Of a stretch of DNA of 64,000 nt, positions 8,113-16,964 are shown in pieces. The stretch covers positions 496,001 to 560,000 of the forward strand of contig NZ_JAMJWD020000001.1 of NCBI RefSeq assembly GCF_023554255.2, written 5' to 3'. Position numbers and translations under genes: made by a program. Under the pieces are notes generated by a model that did not search any database, was not told the origin of the DNA, and was given only the letters and a program-made list of their open reading frames with translations. Each line of letters begins with the position of its first letter. The stretch's first letter is position 1. This DNA comes from Phyllobacterium sp. 21LDTY02-6. GTDB taxonomy: Bacteria > Pseudomonadota > Alphaproteobacteria > Rhizobiales > Rhizobiaceae.

Positions 8113-8895
8113 TCAGGCCTCGACATCCACCTCTATCCAGACCGGAGCGTGGTCGCTGCTCTTGGGCCAGCCGCGCACGTGCCGATCGACATTTCCCGCC
8201 CGCAGGGATCTGGCGAGCGTCGGATTGAGCAGGAAGTGGTCCAGCCGCAGCCCGGCATTGCGTCCCCACGCGTTGCGGAAATAGTCCCAGAAGGTAAATA
8301 TCTGCTCCTGCGGATGCAGCGTGCGTATGGCGTCGGTCCAGCCGCTGTCGACAAGCGCCTTGAACAGGGATCGCACTTCCGGCCGGAACAGGGCGTCGCC
8401 TTCCCAGCGTTCGGGCTTGTAGACGTCGAGCGCCGTGGGCATGACATTATAATCGCCGACCAGCGCGACGGGAGCCTCTATGGAAGAGAGCTCGCCGGCA
8501 TGGGCAAGCAACCGGTTGAACCAGGCCAGCTTGTAATCGAATTTCGGACCCGGAGCCGGATTGCCGTTCGGCAGATAGATATTGCCGATCAGCACACCGC
8601 CGACCGCAGCTTCGATATAGCGGCTTTGCACGTCTTCCGGATCGCCGGGCAGGCCGCGCCGCGTTTCGACCGGCTCGGCGTCACGGGCGAGAATTGCAAC
8701 GCCGTTCCAGCTCTTCTGGCCATGCCAGATTGCGCCATACCCAGCCTTTTCAATGGCTTGCAAGGGAAAGTTGTCTTGCTGTGCCTTGAGTTCCTGCAGA
8801 CACACGACGTCGGGCGCTGCTTCCTCAAGCCATTTCAGCAGGACCGGGAGGCGTCCATTGATGCCATTGATGTTGAAAGTGGCAATTTTCATCAT
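8113..8895 (-). CDS. xthA: exodeoxyribonuclease III
   Basis: A 260-residue member of the exonuclease III/AP endonuclease family, which cuts DNA 5' to abasic sites and removes 3' blocking groups in base excision repair. Conserved elements are KIATFNINGINGRL, the metal-ligand Glu in CLQELKAQ, GDYNVMPTALDVYKP, WDYFRNAWGRNAGLRLDH and the terminal catalytic SDHAPVW. Two Met codons open the frame; the second (8892) also fits. It converges on thyA with 6 bp between stops. Confidence 0.95.
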   Translation of the reverse strand: MMKIATFNINGINGRLPVLLKWLEEAAPDVVCLQELKAQQDNFPLQAIEKAGYGAIWHGQKSWNGVAILARDAEPVETRRGLPGDPEDVQSRYIEAAVGGVLIGNIYLPNGNPAPGPKFDYKLAWFNRLLAHAGELSSIEAPVALVGDYNVMPTALDVYKPERWEGDALFRPEVRSLFKALVDSGWTDAIRTLHPQEQIFTFWDYFRNAWGRNAGLRLDHFLLNPTLARSLRAGNVDRHVRGWPKSSDHAPVWIEVDVEA

Positions 8896-8946
8896 GCGCC
8901 GCCCGGCTTCGTCATCGGCGCGAGGCGGCGCATGTTTCGCATTCCG

Positions 8947-9198
8947 CTAGCGCCGGATCATTCGGCCTGCCGCGATGAGGATACACGCTCCGATGAAACC
9001 GGCGACGAGATAGCCGAGCCAGCCCGAGAGCGCCACGCCGACGAAGGACAAGAGGGCATTGGCTATGATCGCGCCGACTATGCCGAGGATGATGTTCATG
9101 ATGATGCCCATATTGCTCTTCATGAACATTTCCGCGAGCCATCCCGCGATGCCGCCGATGATGATTGCCGCGAACCAGCCGACTTGTGCATCTTCCAT
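8947..9198 (-). CDS. GlsB/YeaQ/YmgE-family stress-response membrane protein
   Basis: An 83-residue, Gly-rich membrane protein with three hydrophobic segments (WFAAIIIGGIAGWLAEMF, MGIIMNIILGIVGAIIANALL, LGYLVAGFIGACILIAAG). This matches the transglycosylase-associated/GlsB family, small inner-membrane proteins often induced by envelope or acid stress. Biochemical role is unknown. Confidence 0.85.
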   Translation of the reverse strand: MEDAQVGWFAAIIIGGIAGWLAEMFMKSNMGIIMNIILGIVGAIIANALLSFVGVALSGWLGYLVAGFIGACILIAAGRMIRR

Positions 9199-9372
9199 TT
9201 GAATTCTCCTGCGCTGAAAAGATTGAGCGCGAGCGCGCCCCGCTGTCTAAACGCAGAACTGCCGTTCTGGTTCATTCGCCAGTATTGGGCAAGGCCCCGT
9301 TTTTCGCAAGGAAGGAACCAATACCGTCCCGGAGCCTTTCTGTTCCAGCGCGGTTTTAGCCTGGAGGATAGG

Positions 9373-9678
9373 ATGGACACCGGAAATCTGCAGATGCAGG
9401 GCCTTTGCCTCGCCCTGGCATCGCTCAATGAACTTCTCGTCGAAAAAGGTCTCGTGAGCCAGTCGGAAGTGGATAGGGCCCTCGCCAGGGCGGAGGCGGG
9501 CGCGACCGGCGACGATCGCTTCGCCGAACTCCTCGCGCCGCAGCAGCGTGATGCGGTGTGCTTCCCCATACGATTTCTGCGCCTCGCCAATGAAGGCGGC
9601 GCCGACCTGGAATTGTCGTTCAGCGGATTGGCGAAGCGCGTCGGCATGACCAAGGCGCAGTATAATGACCAGCGATAG
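9373..9678 (+). CDS. hypothetical protein
   Basis: A 101-residue soluble protein. The start at 9373 is set by GGAGGAT seven bases upstream; the same frame is open far to the left, but there it only mirrors xthA on the other strand. The segment LNELLVEKGLVSQSEVDRALARAEAG looks like a small two-helix element and resembles a subunit-interface helix seen in various enzymes, without enough length to name a family. No function assigned. Confidence 0.6.
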   Translation: MDTGNLQMQGLCLALASLNELLVEKGLVSQSEVDRALARAEAGATGDDRFAELLAPQQRDAVCFPIRFLRLANEGGADLELSFSGLAKRVGMTKAQYNDQR

Positions 9679-9727
9679 TTGAACGGCGACGGAACATATC
9701 CGGCCTGCGCGCAGTTTAGGTCCGTAA

Positions 9728-10093
<366 letters not shown>

Positions 10094-10170
10094 ATTTTGG
10101 GCGGCGGCGGAGAAGTCGCTCGATCGCCCTGCGATGGCGGCCTGATCCTATAAGTACGGACGGCTGGATG

Positions 10171-10197
10171 ACGCGCCTTGGGGCGCGTTATTTTTTT
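10171..10197 (+). terminator. intrinsic terminator
   Basis: Perfect 7-bp stem ACGCGCC-TTGG-GGCGCGT (10171-10188) followed by TA and seven T residues. It ends the transcript of the preceding small gene and separates it from folA. Confidence 0.85.
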
Positions 10198-10274
10198 GTC
10201 CTTCCGTGCTTGTTGGCAGGTTTCATATTGCCTACAACTCCGCCTTCGAGATCAATCGAACCAGGCAGGCAGAA

Positions 10275-10778
10275 ATGATCAGTTTCGTAGTTGCGATCGC
10301 GCAGAACGGCGTTATTGGACGAGAGAACGATCTGCCCTGGCGCCTCTCCACGGACCTGAAGCGCTTCAAGGCCACGACGATGGGCAAGCCCATCATCATG
10401 GGGCGCAAAACGTGGGAATCGCTGGGACGGCCCTTGCCGGGACGGACGAATATCGTCGTGACGCGCGATACCGGCTTCGCGGTCGAGGGCGTTATCGCGG
10501 TGCGGTCGATCGACGAGGCGTTGCTGGTCGCCGGCAGCCATGCCGCGGCAGACAGGGTCAACGAGATCTGCATCATCGGCGGCGGGGAAATCTTCAGGCA
10601 GGCCCTGAACAGGGCCGATCGGCTGCATGTGACCTGGGTTCTCGCCGATATTGAAGGCGACGTGCATTTCCCGCCCATCGATCCGGCCGTCTGGGAAGAA
10701 AAATCGAGCGAGGAGTTCCCCTCGGGCGAGAAGGACAGCCATCCTACGCGCCACGTGGTCTATGACCGGCGTCGGTAA
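10275..10778 (+). CDS. folA: dihydrofolate reductase
   Basis: A 167-residue chromosomal-type DHFR that reduces dihydrofolate to tetrahydrofolate with NADPH. The start at 10275 gives MISFVVAIAQNGVIGRENDLPW, placing the catalytic acid at Asp27 exactly as in E. coli. Other conserved parts are GKPIIMGRKTWESLGRPLPGR (cofactor binding) and CIIGGGEIFRQAL. An open frame back to 10206 lacks family resemblance. It functions with ThyA encoded upstream. Confidence 0.96.
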   Translation: MISFVVAIAQNGVIGRENDLPWRLSTDLKRFKATTMGKPIIMGRKTWESLGRPLPGRTNIVVTRDTGFAVEGVIAVRSIDEALLVAGSHAAADRVNEICIIGGGEIFRQALNRADRLHVTWVLADIEGDVHFPPIDPAVWEEKSSEEFPSGEKDSHPTRHVVYDRRR

Positions 10779-10876
10779 GGGATCGCGCACCGTCGACATT
10801 GATATGATAATATCGTGATAGAGCCTGATAATCGTTTGTTTTTTCAGTAAAACCTTTCGAAATGCCAAGGCGCGCG

Positions 10877-10905
10877 TTGAAAGCGCGTCCTGCGATCCCT
10901 ATAAA
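10877..10905 (+). promoter_or_regulatory. predicted promoter of hflKC
   Basis: TTGAAA at 10877-10882 and TATAAA at 10900-10905 are separated by exactly 17 bp, 65 bases before the hflK start. The string CCTATAAAC also resembles alphaproteobacterial RpoH -10 elements, so heat-shock control is possible; this is inference. Confidence 0.55.
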
Positions 10906-10970
10906 CGGGTGATCGGACCAGCGAGGGGAGGCCACGGGGTGGCGCTTTTCGTTCAAATTAAGAGGTAGGA

Positions 10971-12074
10971 ATGCCCTGGAGTAATCAGAACGGTGGCGGC
11001 GGCCCATGGGGTGGCGGCGGAAACAATAATGGTGGAGGCGGTGGCCCGTGGGGCCAGAAACCCCAGGGCGGCGGCGGAGGCAAGACGCCTCCCGATCTCG
11101 AAGATATTTTCAGGCGCGGCCAGGACCGTCTGCGCCAGGCCATTCCCGGCGGCACCGGCGGAAGCCCGGCAATATGGATCGTCGGCGTCCTCGCGCTGGT
11201 CGCCTTCTGGATCTTCCAGTCCGTCTATACCGTGCAGCCGGACGAGCGCGCGGTGGAGCTTCGCTTCGGCAAGCCGAAGCCTGATATCGCCGAGCCCGGA
11301 TTGCATTTCCATCTCTGGCCCATCGAGACCTATGAAAAGGTCGAAATCGTCGAGAAGCAGAAGAATATCGGCGGCCAGGGAACAAGGGGCGCGAAAGAGG
11401 GCCTGATGCTGTCGGGCGACCAGAATATCGTCGACGTGCAGTTCTCGGTGCTTTATCGCATTTCCGATCCCGTTTCCTATCTATTCCACGTGGAAAATCC
11501 GGAAAACCTCGTCCAGCAGGTATCCGAAAGCGCCATGCGCGAGATCGTCGGACGCAGCCCTGCGCAGGATATTTTCCGCGACAACCGTGCCGGCATAGCC
11601 AATGACGTGCGGGCGATCATCCAGCGCACGCTGGACGAGTATCGCTCAGGCGTCGCGATCAACGCCGTTTCCATCGAGGATGCCGCGCCGCCGCGCGAAG
11701 TGGCGGATGCCTTCGACGAAGTCCAGCGTGCCGAGCAGGACGAAGACAGGTTTGTCGAAGAGTCGAACCAGTATTCGAACCAGAAGCTGGGTGAAGCTCG
11801 CGGGCAGGGCGCGCAGATTCGCGAAGATGCCGCCGCCTACAAGAACCGTATCGTCCAGGAGGCGGCCGGTGAGGCCCAGCGCTTCACCTCGGTTTACGAT
11901 GAATATGTCAAGGCACCGGACGTTACGCGCCAGCGCCTTTACCTTGAGACCATGGAGCGTGTGCTGAAGGATTCCACCAAGGTGATCGTCGATCAGAACG
12001 GGCAGGGCGTCGTTCCCTATCTGCCATTGCCCGAGCTGAGCAGGCAACAGAACTCCGCAAAGGGAGCACAGTGA
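10971..12074 (+). CDS. hflK: FtsH protease modulator HflK
   Basis: A 367-residue inner-membrane SPFH/band-7 protein. Residues 1-50 are a Gly/Asn/Pro-rich cytoplasmic tail, followed by one membrane helix near 62-85 (PAIWIVGVLALVAFWIFQSVYTV) and the SPFH domain starting VQPDERAVELRFGKP. The later half is the Glu/Arg-rich coiled coil that forms the cage wall with HflC. HflKC surrounds and tempers the FtsH membrane protease. GAGGTAGGA precedes the ATG. hflC follows with a 1-4 base overlap. Confidence 0.95.
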   Translation: MPWSNQNGGGGPWGGGGNNNGGGGGPWGQKPQGGGGGKTPPDLEDIFRRGQDRLRQAIPGGTGGSPAIWIVGVLALVAFWIFQSVYTVQPDERAVELRFGKPKPDIAEPGLHFHLWPIETYEKVEIVEKQKNIGGQGTRGAKEGLMLSGDQNIVDVQFSVLYRISDPVSYLFHVENPENLVQQVSESAMREIVGRSPAQDIFRDNRAGIANDVRAIIQRTLDEYRSGVAINAVSIEDAAPPREVADAFDEVQRAEQDEDRFVEESNQYSNQKLGEARGQGAQIREDAAAYKNRIVQEAAGEAQRFTSVYDEYVKAPDVTRQRLYLETMERVLKDSTKVIVDQNGQGVVPYLPLPELSRQQNSAKGAQ

Positions 12075-13015
12075 TGAACCAGAACCGTCTCCCTTTCATT
12101 GCAGGCATCGTCGTTCTTCTCGGCCTGCTCGTCTACGCCTCCGTTTTCGTGGTCAAGGCCGGCCAGCAGGCCATCGTCCTGCGTTTCGGTGAAATCGTCG
12201 ATGTGAAAACCGACCCCGGCATCTATTTCAAACTGCCGTTCAGCTTCCTTGAAGCGGACAATGTCCAGTGGATCGAGGATCGCCTGCTCAGCTTCGAGCT
12301 CGACAATATCCGTGTCCAGGTTTCGGGCGGCAAGTTCTACGAGGTCGATGCCTTCCTCGTCTATCGCATCACCGATCCGCGCAAGTTCCGCCAGACCGTC
12401 TCCGGCGACATCACCCTTGCCGAGGCGCGGCTGCGCACACGCCTGGACGCATCGTTGCGCGGTGTATACGGCCTGCGCGGCTTCGAGGCGGCATTGTCAG
12501 ACGAGCGCGCCGGCATGATGCGCGAAGTACGCGAACAGCTGCGTCCGGATTCGGAATCGCTCGGCCTTCAGATCACCGACGTTCGTATCCGGCGCACCGA
12601 CCTGACGCAGGAAGTGTCGCAGCAGACCTTCGAGCGCATGAAGGCGGAGCGCCTGGCGGAAGCCGAGCGTCTCCGGGCGCGCGGACGTGAAGCGGCCCAG
12701 CGCATCAAGGCAATCGCCGACCGCCAGGTCGTCGAGATCGTGGCCGAGGCGCGCAAGGAATCCGAGATCATCCGCGGCCAGGGTGAAGGCGAGCGCAACC
12801 GCATCTTCGCCGAAGTCTTCTCGAAGGACCCCGACTTCTTCACGTTCTACCGTTCCATGTCGGCCTATAGCGCCGCCCTGGAGAATTCCGGTACGACGAT
12901 GGTATTGTCGCCGAACTCGGAATTCTTCCGCTACTTCCAGGGCGCGGCCGGGGCCGTTCCGCCGGCAGCCGGTGCCGCACCGGCGCGTCCCGCCGCTCCT
13001 GCTCCTGCTCAGTAA
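12074..13015 (+). CDS. hflC: FtsH protease modulator HflC
   Basis: A 313-residue partner of HflK with an N-terminal membrane helix (PFIAGIVVLLGLLVYASVFVVKAG) and the SPFH domain (QQAIVLRFGEIVDVKTDPGIYFKLPF). The C-terminus is a Pro/Ala-rich tail. I chose the ATG at 12074, which overlaps the hflK stop by one base and has AGGGAG about 8 bases upstream; an in-frame GTG one codon earlier is the alternative. DUF2065 follows in the same operon. Confidence 0.95.
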   Translation: MNQNRLPFIAGIVVLLGLLVYASVFVVKAGQQAIVLRFGEIVDVKTDPGIYFKLPFSFLEADNVQWIEDRLLSFELDNIRVQVSGGKFYEVDAFLVYRITDPRKFRQTVSGDITLAEARLRTRLDASLRGVYGLRGFEAALSDERAGMMREVREQLRPDSESLGLQITDVRIRRTDLTQEVSQQTFERMKAERLAEAERLRARGREAAQRIKAIADRQVVEIVAEARKESEIIRGQGEGERNRIFAEVFSKDPDFFTFYRSMSAYSAALENSGTTMVLSPNSEFFRYFQGAAGAVPPAAGAAPARPAAPAPAQ

Positions 13016-13027
13016 GGGGCGGGAGAC

Positions 13028-13213
13028 ATGACGGATTTTCTGGACGCCGTAGGGCTGTTCCTCGTTTTCGAGGGACTGCTCTACGGATGCTTCCCCATCA
13101 TGGCGAAGCGGGTGGCGAGAGATGTCAGCGAGCAGCCCGACACGTTCCTGCGGATGGCGGGCGTGGCCTCGATCGCGATCGGCGTCGCGGTCGTCTGGTT
13201 TGCCAGGGGCTAG
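13028..13213 (+). CDS. DUF2065 family membrane protein
   Basis: A 61-residue protein with two hydrophobic stretches (FLDAVGLFLVFEGLLYGCFP and MAGVASIAIGVAVVWF). DUF2065 proteins (E. coli YjeT type) are encoded next to hflKC in many proteobacteria, as here, 12 bases downstream of hflC after GGGGCGGGAG. A role with HflKC is suggested by the conserved linkage only. Confidence 0.88.
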   Translation: MTDFLDAVGLFLVFEGLLYGCFPIMAKRVARDVSEQPDTFLRMAGVASIAIGVAVVWFARG

Positions 13214-13342
13214 CCCGCCGACAGGTCCCGTTCGGTCGCGGGCCGATCAAATCACCGTGGGGAGATAGCCACGCGGCCATATTTTCGACTATTCTTGCCG
13301 GTCTGTTGTGACCGGTCATCCCTATCTGAAAAGGCCCGAGGC

Positions 13343-14881
13343 ATGGTTTCCGATAAAGTCGTCCGCTCTCTCTCTGCTTCCGTGGCGCTTCTCGTGCTGG
13401 TGACTGCCGCGGGCAGTCCCTTCACCGTGACGCAGGCGATGGCCCAGAACGAGGCTCCGGCAGTTCCGAACAGTGCGCAGCCGCGCGCCCAGGGGCCGGC
13501 CTCGGTCGCGGACCTCGCCGATGGGCTGCTCGGCGCCGTGGTCAATATATCGACATCGCAGCGGGTCAAGGGTCCCGATGGCGAATCCGGGCCCATTCCG
13601 ATGCCGAAAGTGCCCGACGGATCGCCATTCCAGGAGTTTTTCGACGAATATTTCGGCAAGCAGCGGCCCGGCCAGAACAATCCTTCGCGCGAGGTGCAGT
13701 CGCTGGGCTCCGGTTTCGTGATCGACGCGGCGCAGGGGATCATCGTCACCAATAATCACGTCATCGCCGATGCAGACGAGATCGAAGTGAATTTCAGCGA
13801 TGGCATGAAGCTCCCGGCCGAGCTCGTCGGCAAGGACACCAAGACCGATCTTGCGGTTCTGAAGGTCGATCCATCCAAGCGGAAGCTGGTCGCGGTCCAG
13901 TTCGGCGATTCGTCGAAGACCCGCATCGGCGACTGGGTCATGGCGATCGGCAATCCGTTCGGCTTCGGCGGCACGGTGACGGTGGGCATCGTTTCCGCCC
14001 GCAACCGCGACATCAATTCCGGCCCCTACGACAATTTCATCCAGACGGATGCCGCGATCAATCGCGGCAATTCCGGCGGGCCCCTGTTCGACATGTATGG
14101 CCAGGTCATCGGCATCAATACGGCGATCATCTCTCCGACCGGCGGGTCCATCGGCATCGGCTTCGCCATCCCGGCGGAACTCGCTTCCGGCGTCATCGCG
14201 CAATTGCGTGAATTCGGAGAGACCCGCCGAGGCTGGCTCGGCGTTCGCATTCAACCCGTCACCGACGATATTGCCGAAAGCCTCGGTATGACCTCCAGCA
14301 AGGGCGCGCTCGTTGCCGGTGTCATCGAAGGCGGCCCGATTGCAGGCGGCGAGATCCAGGCCGGCGATATCATCATCCGTTTCGACGGCAAGGAAGTGGG
14401 CACCGTGAAGGACCTGCCGCGCGTCGTCGCCGAGAGCCCCGTCGGCAAGGAAGTGGACGTCGTCATCGTCCGCAAGGGCAAGGAGCAGACGGTGAAGGTC
14501 AAGCTCGGCCGGCTGGAGGACAGCGAGCAACAGGCGGCCAAGCAGGATCAGACCGACGAGGGCGAGGACAGCACGCTTCAGGGCGTCGATGTACTCGGCA
14601 TGACGCTCGGAGCGCTGGACGACGAGACGCGCAAGAAGTTCGGCATCGCCAAGGAAGTCCAGGGCGTGGTGATCACCGAAGTGCAGAACGATTCGGTCGC
14701 GGGCAACAAGCGCGTCCAGGCCGGCGATGTCATCGTCGACATTGCACAGGAAGCGGTTTCGACGCCGGAAGACGTGGCGGCACGCATCGAGAAACTCAGG
14801 GATGAGGGCCGCAAGAACGCCTTGCTCATGCTCGCGTCCAAGAGCGGAGAACTGCGCTTCGTCACCCTGCAGATCGATTGA
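13343..14881 (+). CDS. Do/DegP-family periplasmic serine endoprotease
   Basis: A 512-residue protein (from ATG 13343) with a signal peptide ending near TQAMAQ. The catalytic triad is visible: His139 in VTNNHVIADADEI, Asp169 in TKTDLAVLKV and Ser244 in NRGNSGGPLF. Two PDZ domains follow, the first around GWLGVRIQPVTDDIAESLG and the second starting near LGMTLGAL. The enzyme degrades or refolds damaged envelope proteins. It follows hflKC, a common Rhizobiales order and consistent with envelope quality control. An upstream TTG at 13295 is possible but lacks a signal-peptide context. Confidence 0.95.
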   Translation: MVSDKVVRSLSASVALLVLVTAAGSPFTVTQAMAQNEAPAVPNSAQPRAQGPASVADLADGLLGAVVNISTSQRVKGPDGESGPIPMPKVPDGSPFQEFFDEYFGKQRPGQNNPSREVQSLGSGFVIDAAQGIIVTNNHVIADADEIEVNFSDGMKLPAELVGKDTKTDLAVLKVDPSKRKLVAVQFGDSSKTRIGDWVMAIGNPFGFGGTVTVGIVSARNRDINSGPYDNFIQTDAAINRGNSGGPLFDMYGQVIGINTAIISPTGGSIGIGFAIPAELASGVIAQLREFGETRRGWLGVRIQPVTDDIAESLGMTSSKGALVAGVIEGGPIAGGEIQAGDIIIRFDGKEVGTVKDLPRVVAESPVGKEVDVVIVRKGKEQTVKVKLGRLEDSEQQAAKQDQTDEGEDSTLQGVDVLGMTLGALDDETRKKFGIAKEVQGVVITEVQNDSVAGNKRVQAGDVIVDIAQEAVSTPEDVAARIEKLRDEGRKNALLMLASKSGELRFVTLQID

Positions 14882-14903
14882 TCTTCAGCAGCGTCCGGGC
14901 GCG

Positions 14904-15791
14904 TCAGACGACGAAATCGGTCTTTCTATAGCCTTGCAGGTAGAGAAGGGCGGTCAGATCGCCATGGTCGATGCGGATTTTCGCCTGCGCGGCGACGATC
15001 GGCTTCGCATGCAGGGCGACGCCTGTGCCAGCAAGCTGGATCATGCCGAGATCGTTGGCGCCGTCGCCGACTGCCAGCGCATCCTGGGTGGAGAGGCTGA
15101 AACGCTCGCAGATGGAGCGCAGGGCGGCCACTTTCGCATCGCGCCCGAGTATCGGTTCGGCGACCTCGCCGCTCAGCGTCTCGCCATTGTCGACAAGGAC
15201 ATTGGCGCTGTTCTCGTGAAAGCCGATCATTTCGCCGATCCGCCGCGTGAAGACGGTAAAGCCGCCCGAGACGAGCGCGGTATAGGCGCCGTGCTTCTTC
15301 ATGGTGCGCACCAGTTCCGGCGCGCCCGGCATCAATGTGATGCGGCTGGCGATAACCCTGTCGATGACCGAATAGGGCAGCCCCTTCAGCAGCGCGACGC
15401 GCTCCCGCAAGGCCGGTTCGAAATCGATCTCCCCGTTCATCGCGCGGGCGGTGATCGCCGCGACCTGGTCGTAGACGCCGGCCTCCTGCGCAAGCTCGTC
15501 GATACATTCCTGCTGGATCACGGTCGAATCCATGTCCGCGATCAGCACCTTCTTGCGCCGCGCATCCTGTTCCTGCACGACGATATCCACCGGCTCGCCA
15601 TCGATGGCGTTCGCAAGCTCGGCGCGCACCGCGGCAAGATCCGCGCCCTCCCTGATGGTCAGATCGCAGGCCACGCCGTCCGCCAGCCAGTAAAGACCGG
15701 TTGCATTGATGGCGGCAGAAGCTTTAATCCCGAGGGAAGTCGTAAGGACGGGCCTTGCGGGATTGGCTATGAGAGTGGCCATGAATGGCAT
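14904..15791 (-). CDS. serB: phosphoserine phosphatase
   Basis: A 295-residue HAD-superfamily enzyme that makes L-serine from phosphoserine. The core motifs are [16 protein letters not shown] (nucleophile Asp in DxDST), SGGFTVFT, and [10 protein letters not shown], with a regulatory ACT-like N-terminal part as usual in alphaproteobacteria. I place the start at [16 protein letters not shown] because GGAAA lies 6 bases upstream and homologues begin with a similar M-x-x-x-ATLIANP. This makes its 5' end overlap the 5' end of divergent miaA. Confidence 0.93.
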   Translation of the reverse strand: MPFMATLIANPARPVLTTSLGIKASAAINATGLYWLADGVACDLTIREGADLAAVRAELANAIDGEPVDIVVQEQDARRKKVLIADMDSTVIQQECIDELAQEAGVYDQVAAITARAMNGEIDFEPALRERVALLKGLPYSVIDRVIASRITLMPGAPELVRTMKKHGAYTALVSGGFTVFTRRIGEMIGFHENSANVLVDNGETLSGEVAEPILGRDAKVAALRSICERFSLSTQDALAVGDGANDLGMIQLAGTGVALHAKPIVAAQAKIRIDHGDLTALLYLQGYRKTDFVV

Positions 15792-16701
15792 GAGCGATTT
15801 CCAGTCGGGTGATGGTGTGGGTAGACAACGAGTAGTGCTGATAGCCGGACCGACCGCAAGCGGCAAGTCGGCACTTGCGCTGGAGATCGCGAAGGAGCGG
15901 CAGGCGGTCATCGTCAATGCCGATTCGATGCAGGTCTATGACGTTCTCGACGTCCTCACCGCGCGGCCGGATGCCAGCGAACAGGCGGTCGTCCCGCATT
16001 ATCTCTATGGCCATGTCGACCCGTCGGTCGCCTATTCCACCGGCCTTTGGCTGGACGATGTGAAGAGGCTGCTGCAGCAACCGCCGCTCCGCGAGCGTCC
16101 GCTGGTGTTCGTCGGCGGTACCGGCCTCTATTTCCGCGCCCTTCTCGGCGGCCTTTCGGACATGCCGGAGATTCCCGCCGATATACGCGCCTATTGGCGA
16201 CAGCAGCAGGTCGAACAGGGGGCCGAGGCGCTGCATGCGGTGCTCGCCGCCAGGGACCCGCTGGCCGCCGCAACGTTGCGCCCCACCGACAGTCAGCGCG
16301 TCGTGCGGGCGCTTGAAGTATTCGAGGCATCGAATCGCTCCATCCTCGAGTGGCAGGAGCAGAAGGGCGAAGCGCTGATCGAGGGCGAGTTCGCGGAGAA
16401 GATGGTCATCGAGCCCGACCGGCAATGGCTGAACGACCGCATAGCGCAGCGCTTCGCCAGGATGATCGATCTCGGGGCCCTCGACGAGGTTCGCGCGCTG
16501 TTGTCGATGCGGCTCGCGGGCGACCTCCCGGCCACGCGGGCGATCGGCGTCCGTGAACTTGCGGAAGTGCTGGCGGGGACAATGGAAATCGATCGGGCGA
16601 TCGAACGCGCGATCATCGCGACACGGCAATATGCCAAGCGCCAGATGACGTGGTTTCGCAACCAGCTCGATAGTAGCTGGCAGCGCATTGCGCGCCCCTG
16701 A
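15781..16701 (+). CDS. miaA: tRNA dimethylallyltransferase
   Basis: A 306-residue enzyme that adds the dimethylallyl group to A37 of tRNAs reading UNN codons. The P-loop [10 protein letters not shown], the [18 protein letters not shown] segment, YLYGHVDP and [16 protein letters not shown] are all diagnostic, as is [14 protein letters not shown] near the end. The start is uncertain: ATG 15781, ATG 15790 and GTG 15817 are all possible. The first two overlap the divergent serB start region. A terminator follows. Confidence 0.93.
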   Translation: MNGMSDFQSGDGVGRQRVVLIAGPTASGKSALALEIAKERQAVIVNADSMQVYDVLDVLTARPDASEQAVVPHYLYGHVDPSVAYSTGLWLDDVKRLLQQPPLRERPLVFVGGTGLYFRALLGGLSDMPEIPADIRAYWRQQQVEQGAEALHAVLAARDPLAAATLRPTDSQRVVRALEVFEASNRSILEWQEQKGEALIEGEFAEKMVIEPDRQWLNDRIAQRFARMIDLGALDEVRALLSMRLAGDLPATRAIGVRELAEVLAGTMEIDRAIERAIIATRQYAKRQMTWFRNQLDSSWQRIARP

Positions 16702-16703
16702 CC

Positions 16704-16726
16704 GGATCGATTCAATCGATCCTTTT
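16704..16726 (+). terminator. intrinsic terminator of miaA
   Basis: Stem GGATCGA-TTCAA-TCGATCC (16704-16722) followed by TTTT, starting 3 bases after the miaA stop. Confidence 0.65.
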
Positions 16727-16748
16727 GCAAATGAGGTCATTTTTGCCG

Positions 16749-16777
16749 TTGACGGACGGAAAAGGCTTAATTATCGT
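16749..16777 (+). promoter_or_regulatory. predicted promoter of the ilvIH leader transcript
   Basis: TTGACG at 16749-16754 and TATCGT at 16772-16777 with 17 bp spacing. The expected transcription start is near 16784-16786, on or next to the ATG of the leader peptide, which has no ribosome binding site of its own. Confidence 0.55.
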
Positions 16778-16785
16778 CCGCCACC

Positions 16786-16836
16786 ATGAAAACTATTCTT
16801 ATCGTCGTGGGATCGCGCATGGGCAGGGTGTTGTAA
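16786..16836 (+). CDS. ilv attenuator leader peptide
   Basis: A 16-codon frame encoding MKTILIVVGSRMGRVL. It contains the run Ile-Leu-Ile-Val-Val at codons 4-8 and Val-Leu as the last two codons, so seven of 16 residues are branched-chain amino acids. This is the composition expected of a leader peptide that senses charged Ile, Leu and Val tRNAs. Strong RNA stems and a terminator follow directly before the acetolactate synthase gene. No Shine-Dalgarno sequence precedes the ATG. Confidence 0.85.
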   Translation: MKTILIVVGSRMGRVL

Positions 16837-16891
16837 ACACCCGGCGAAAGCTCCCATGCGCGAAACACAGGCTCCTTCGGGGGCCTTTTTT
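16814..16891 (+). promoter_or_regulatory. transcription attenuator before ilvIH
   Basis: A long stem pairs 16814-16823 (CGCGCATGGG) with 16853-16862 (CCCATGCGCG) around an inner hairpin GGGTGTT/AACACCC (16826-16842) that contains the leader stop codon. Then comes the terminator AGGCTCC-TTCG-GGGGCCT (16869-16886, one G-U pair) and a T run to 16891. Ribosome stalling on the branched-chain codons would disturb the first stem. Which alternative pairing prevents the terminator is not resolved by eye. Confidence 0.8.
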
Positions 16892-16964
16892 ATTTCCATC
16901 ATCTCAGCTAAACGAAAGCACCTTCTGAAAGGCCGCGCGCCACAGAATAGACGGGAAGAGACCA

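Noticed and set aside
8149-9372. Long plus-strand frame upstream of the 9373 start
   Set aside because: This part is antisense to xthA and the GlsB-like gene; only the last 101 codons have their own ribosome site.
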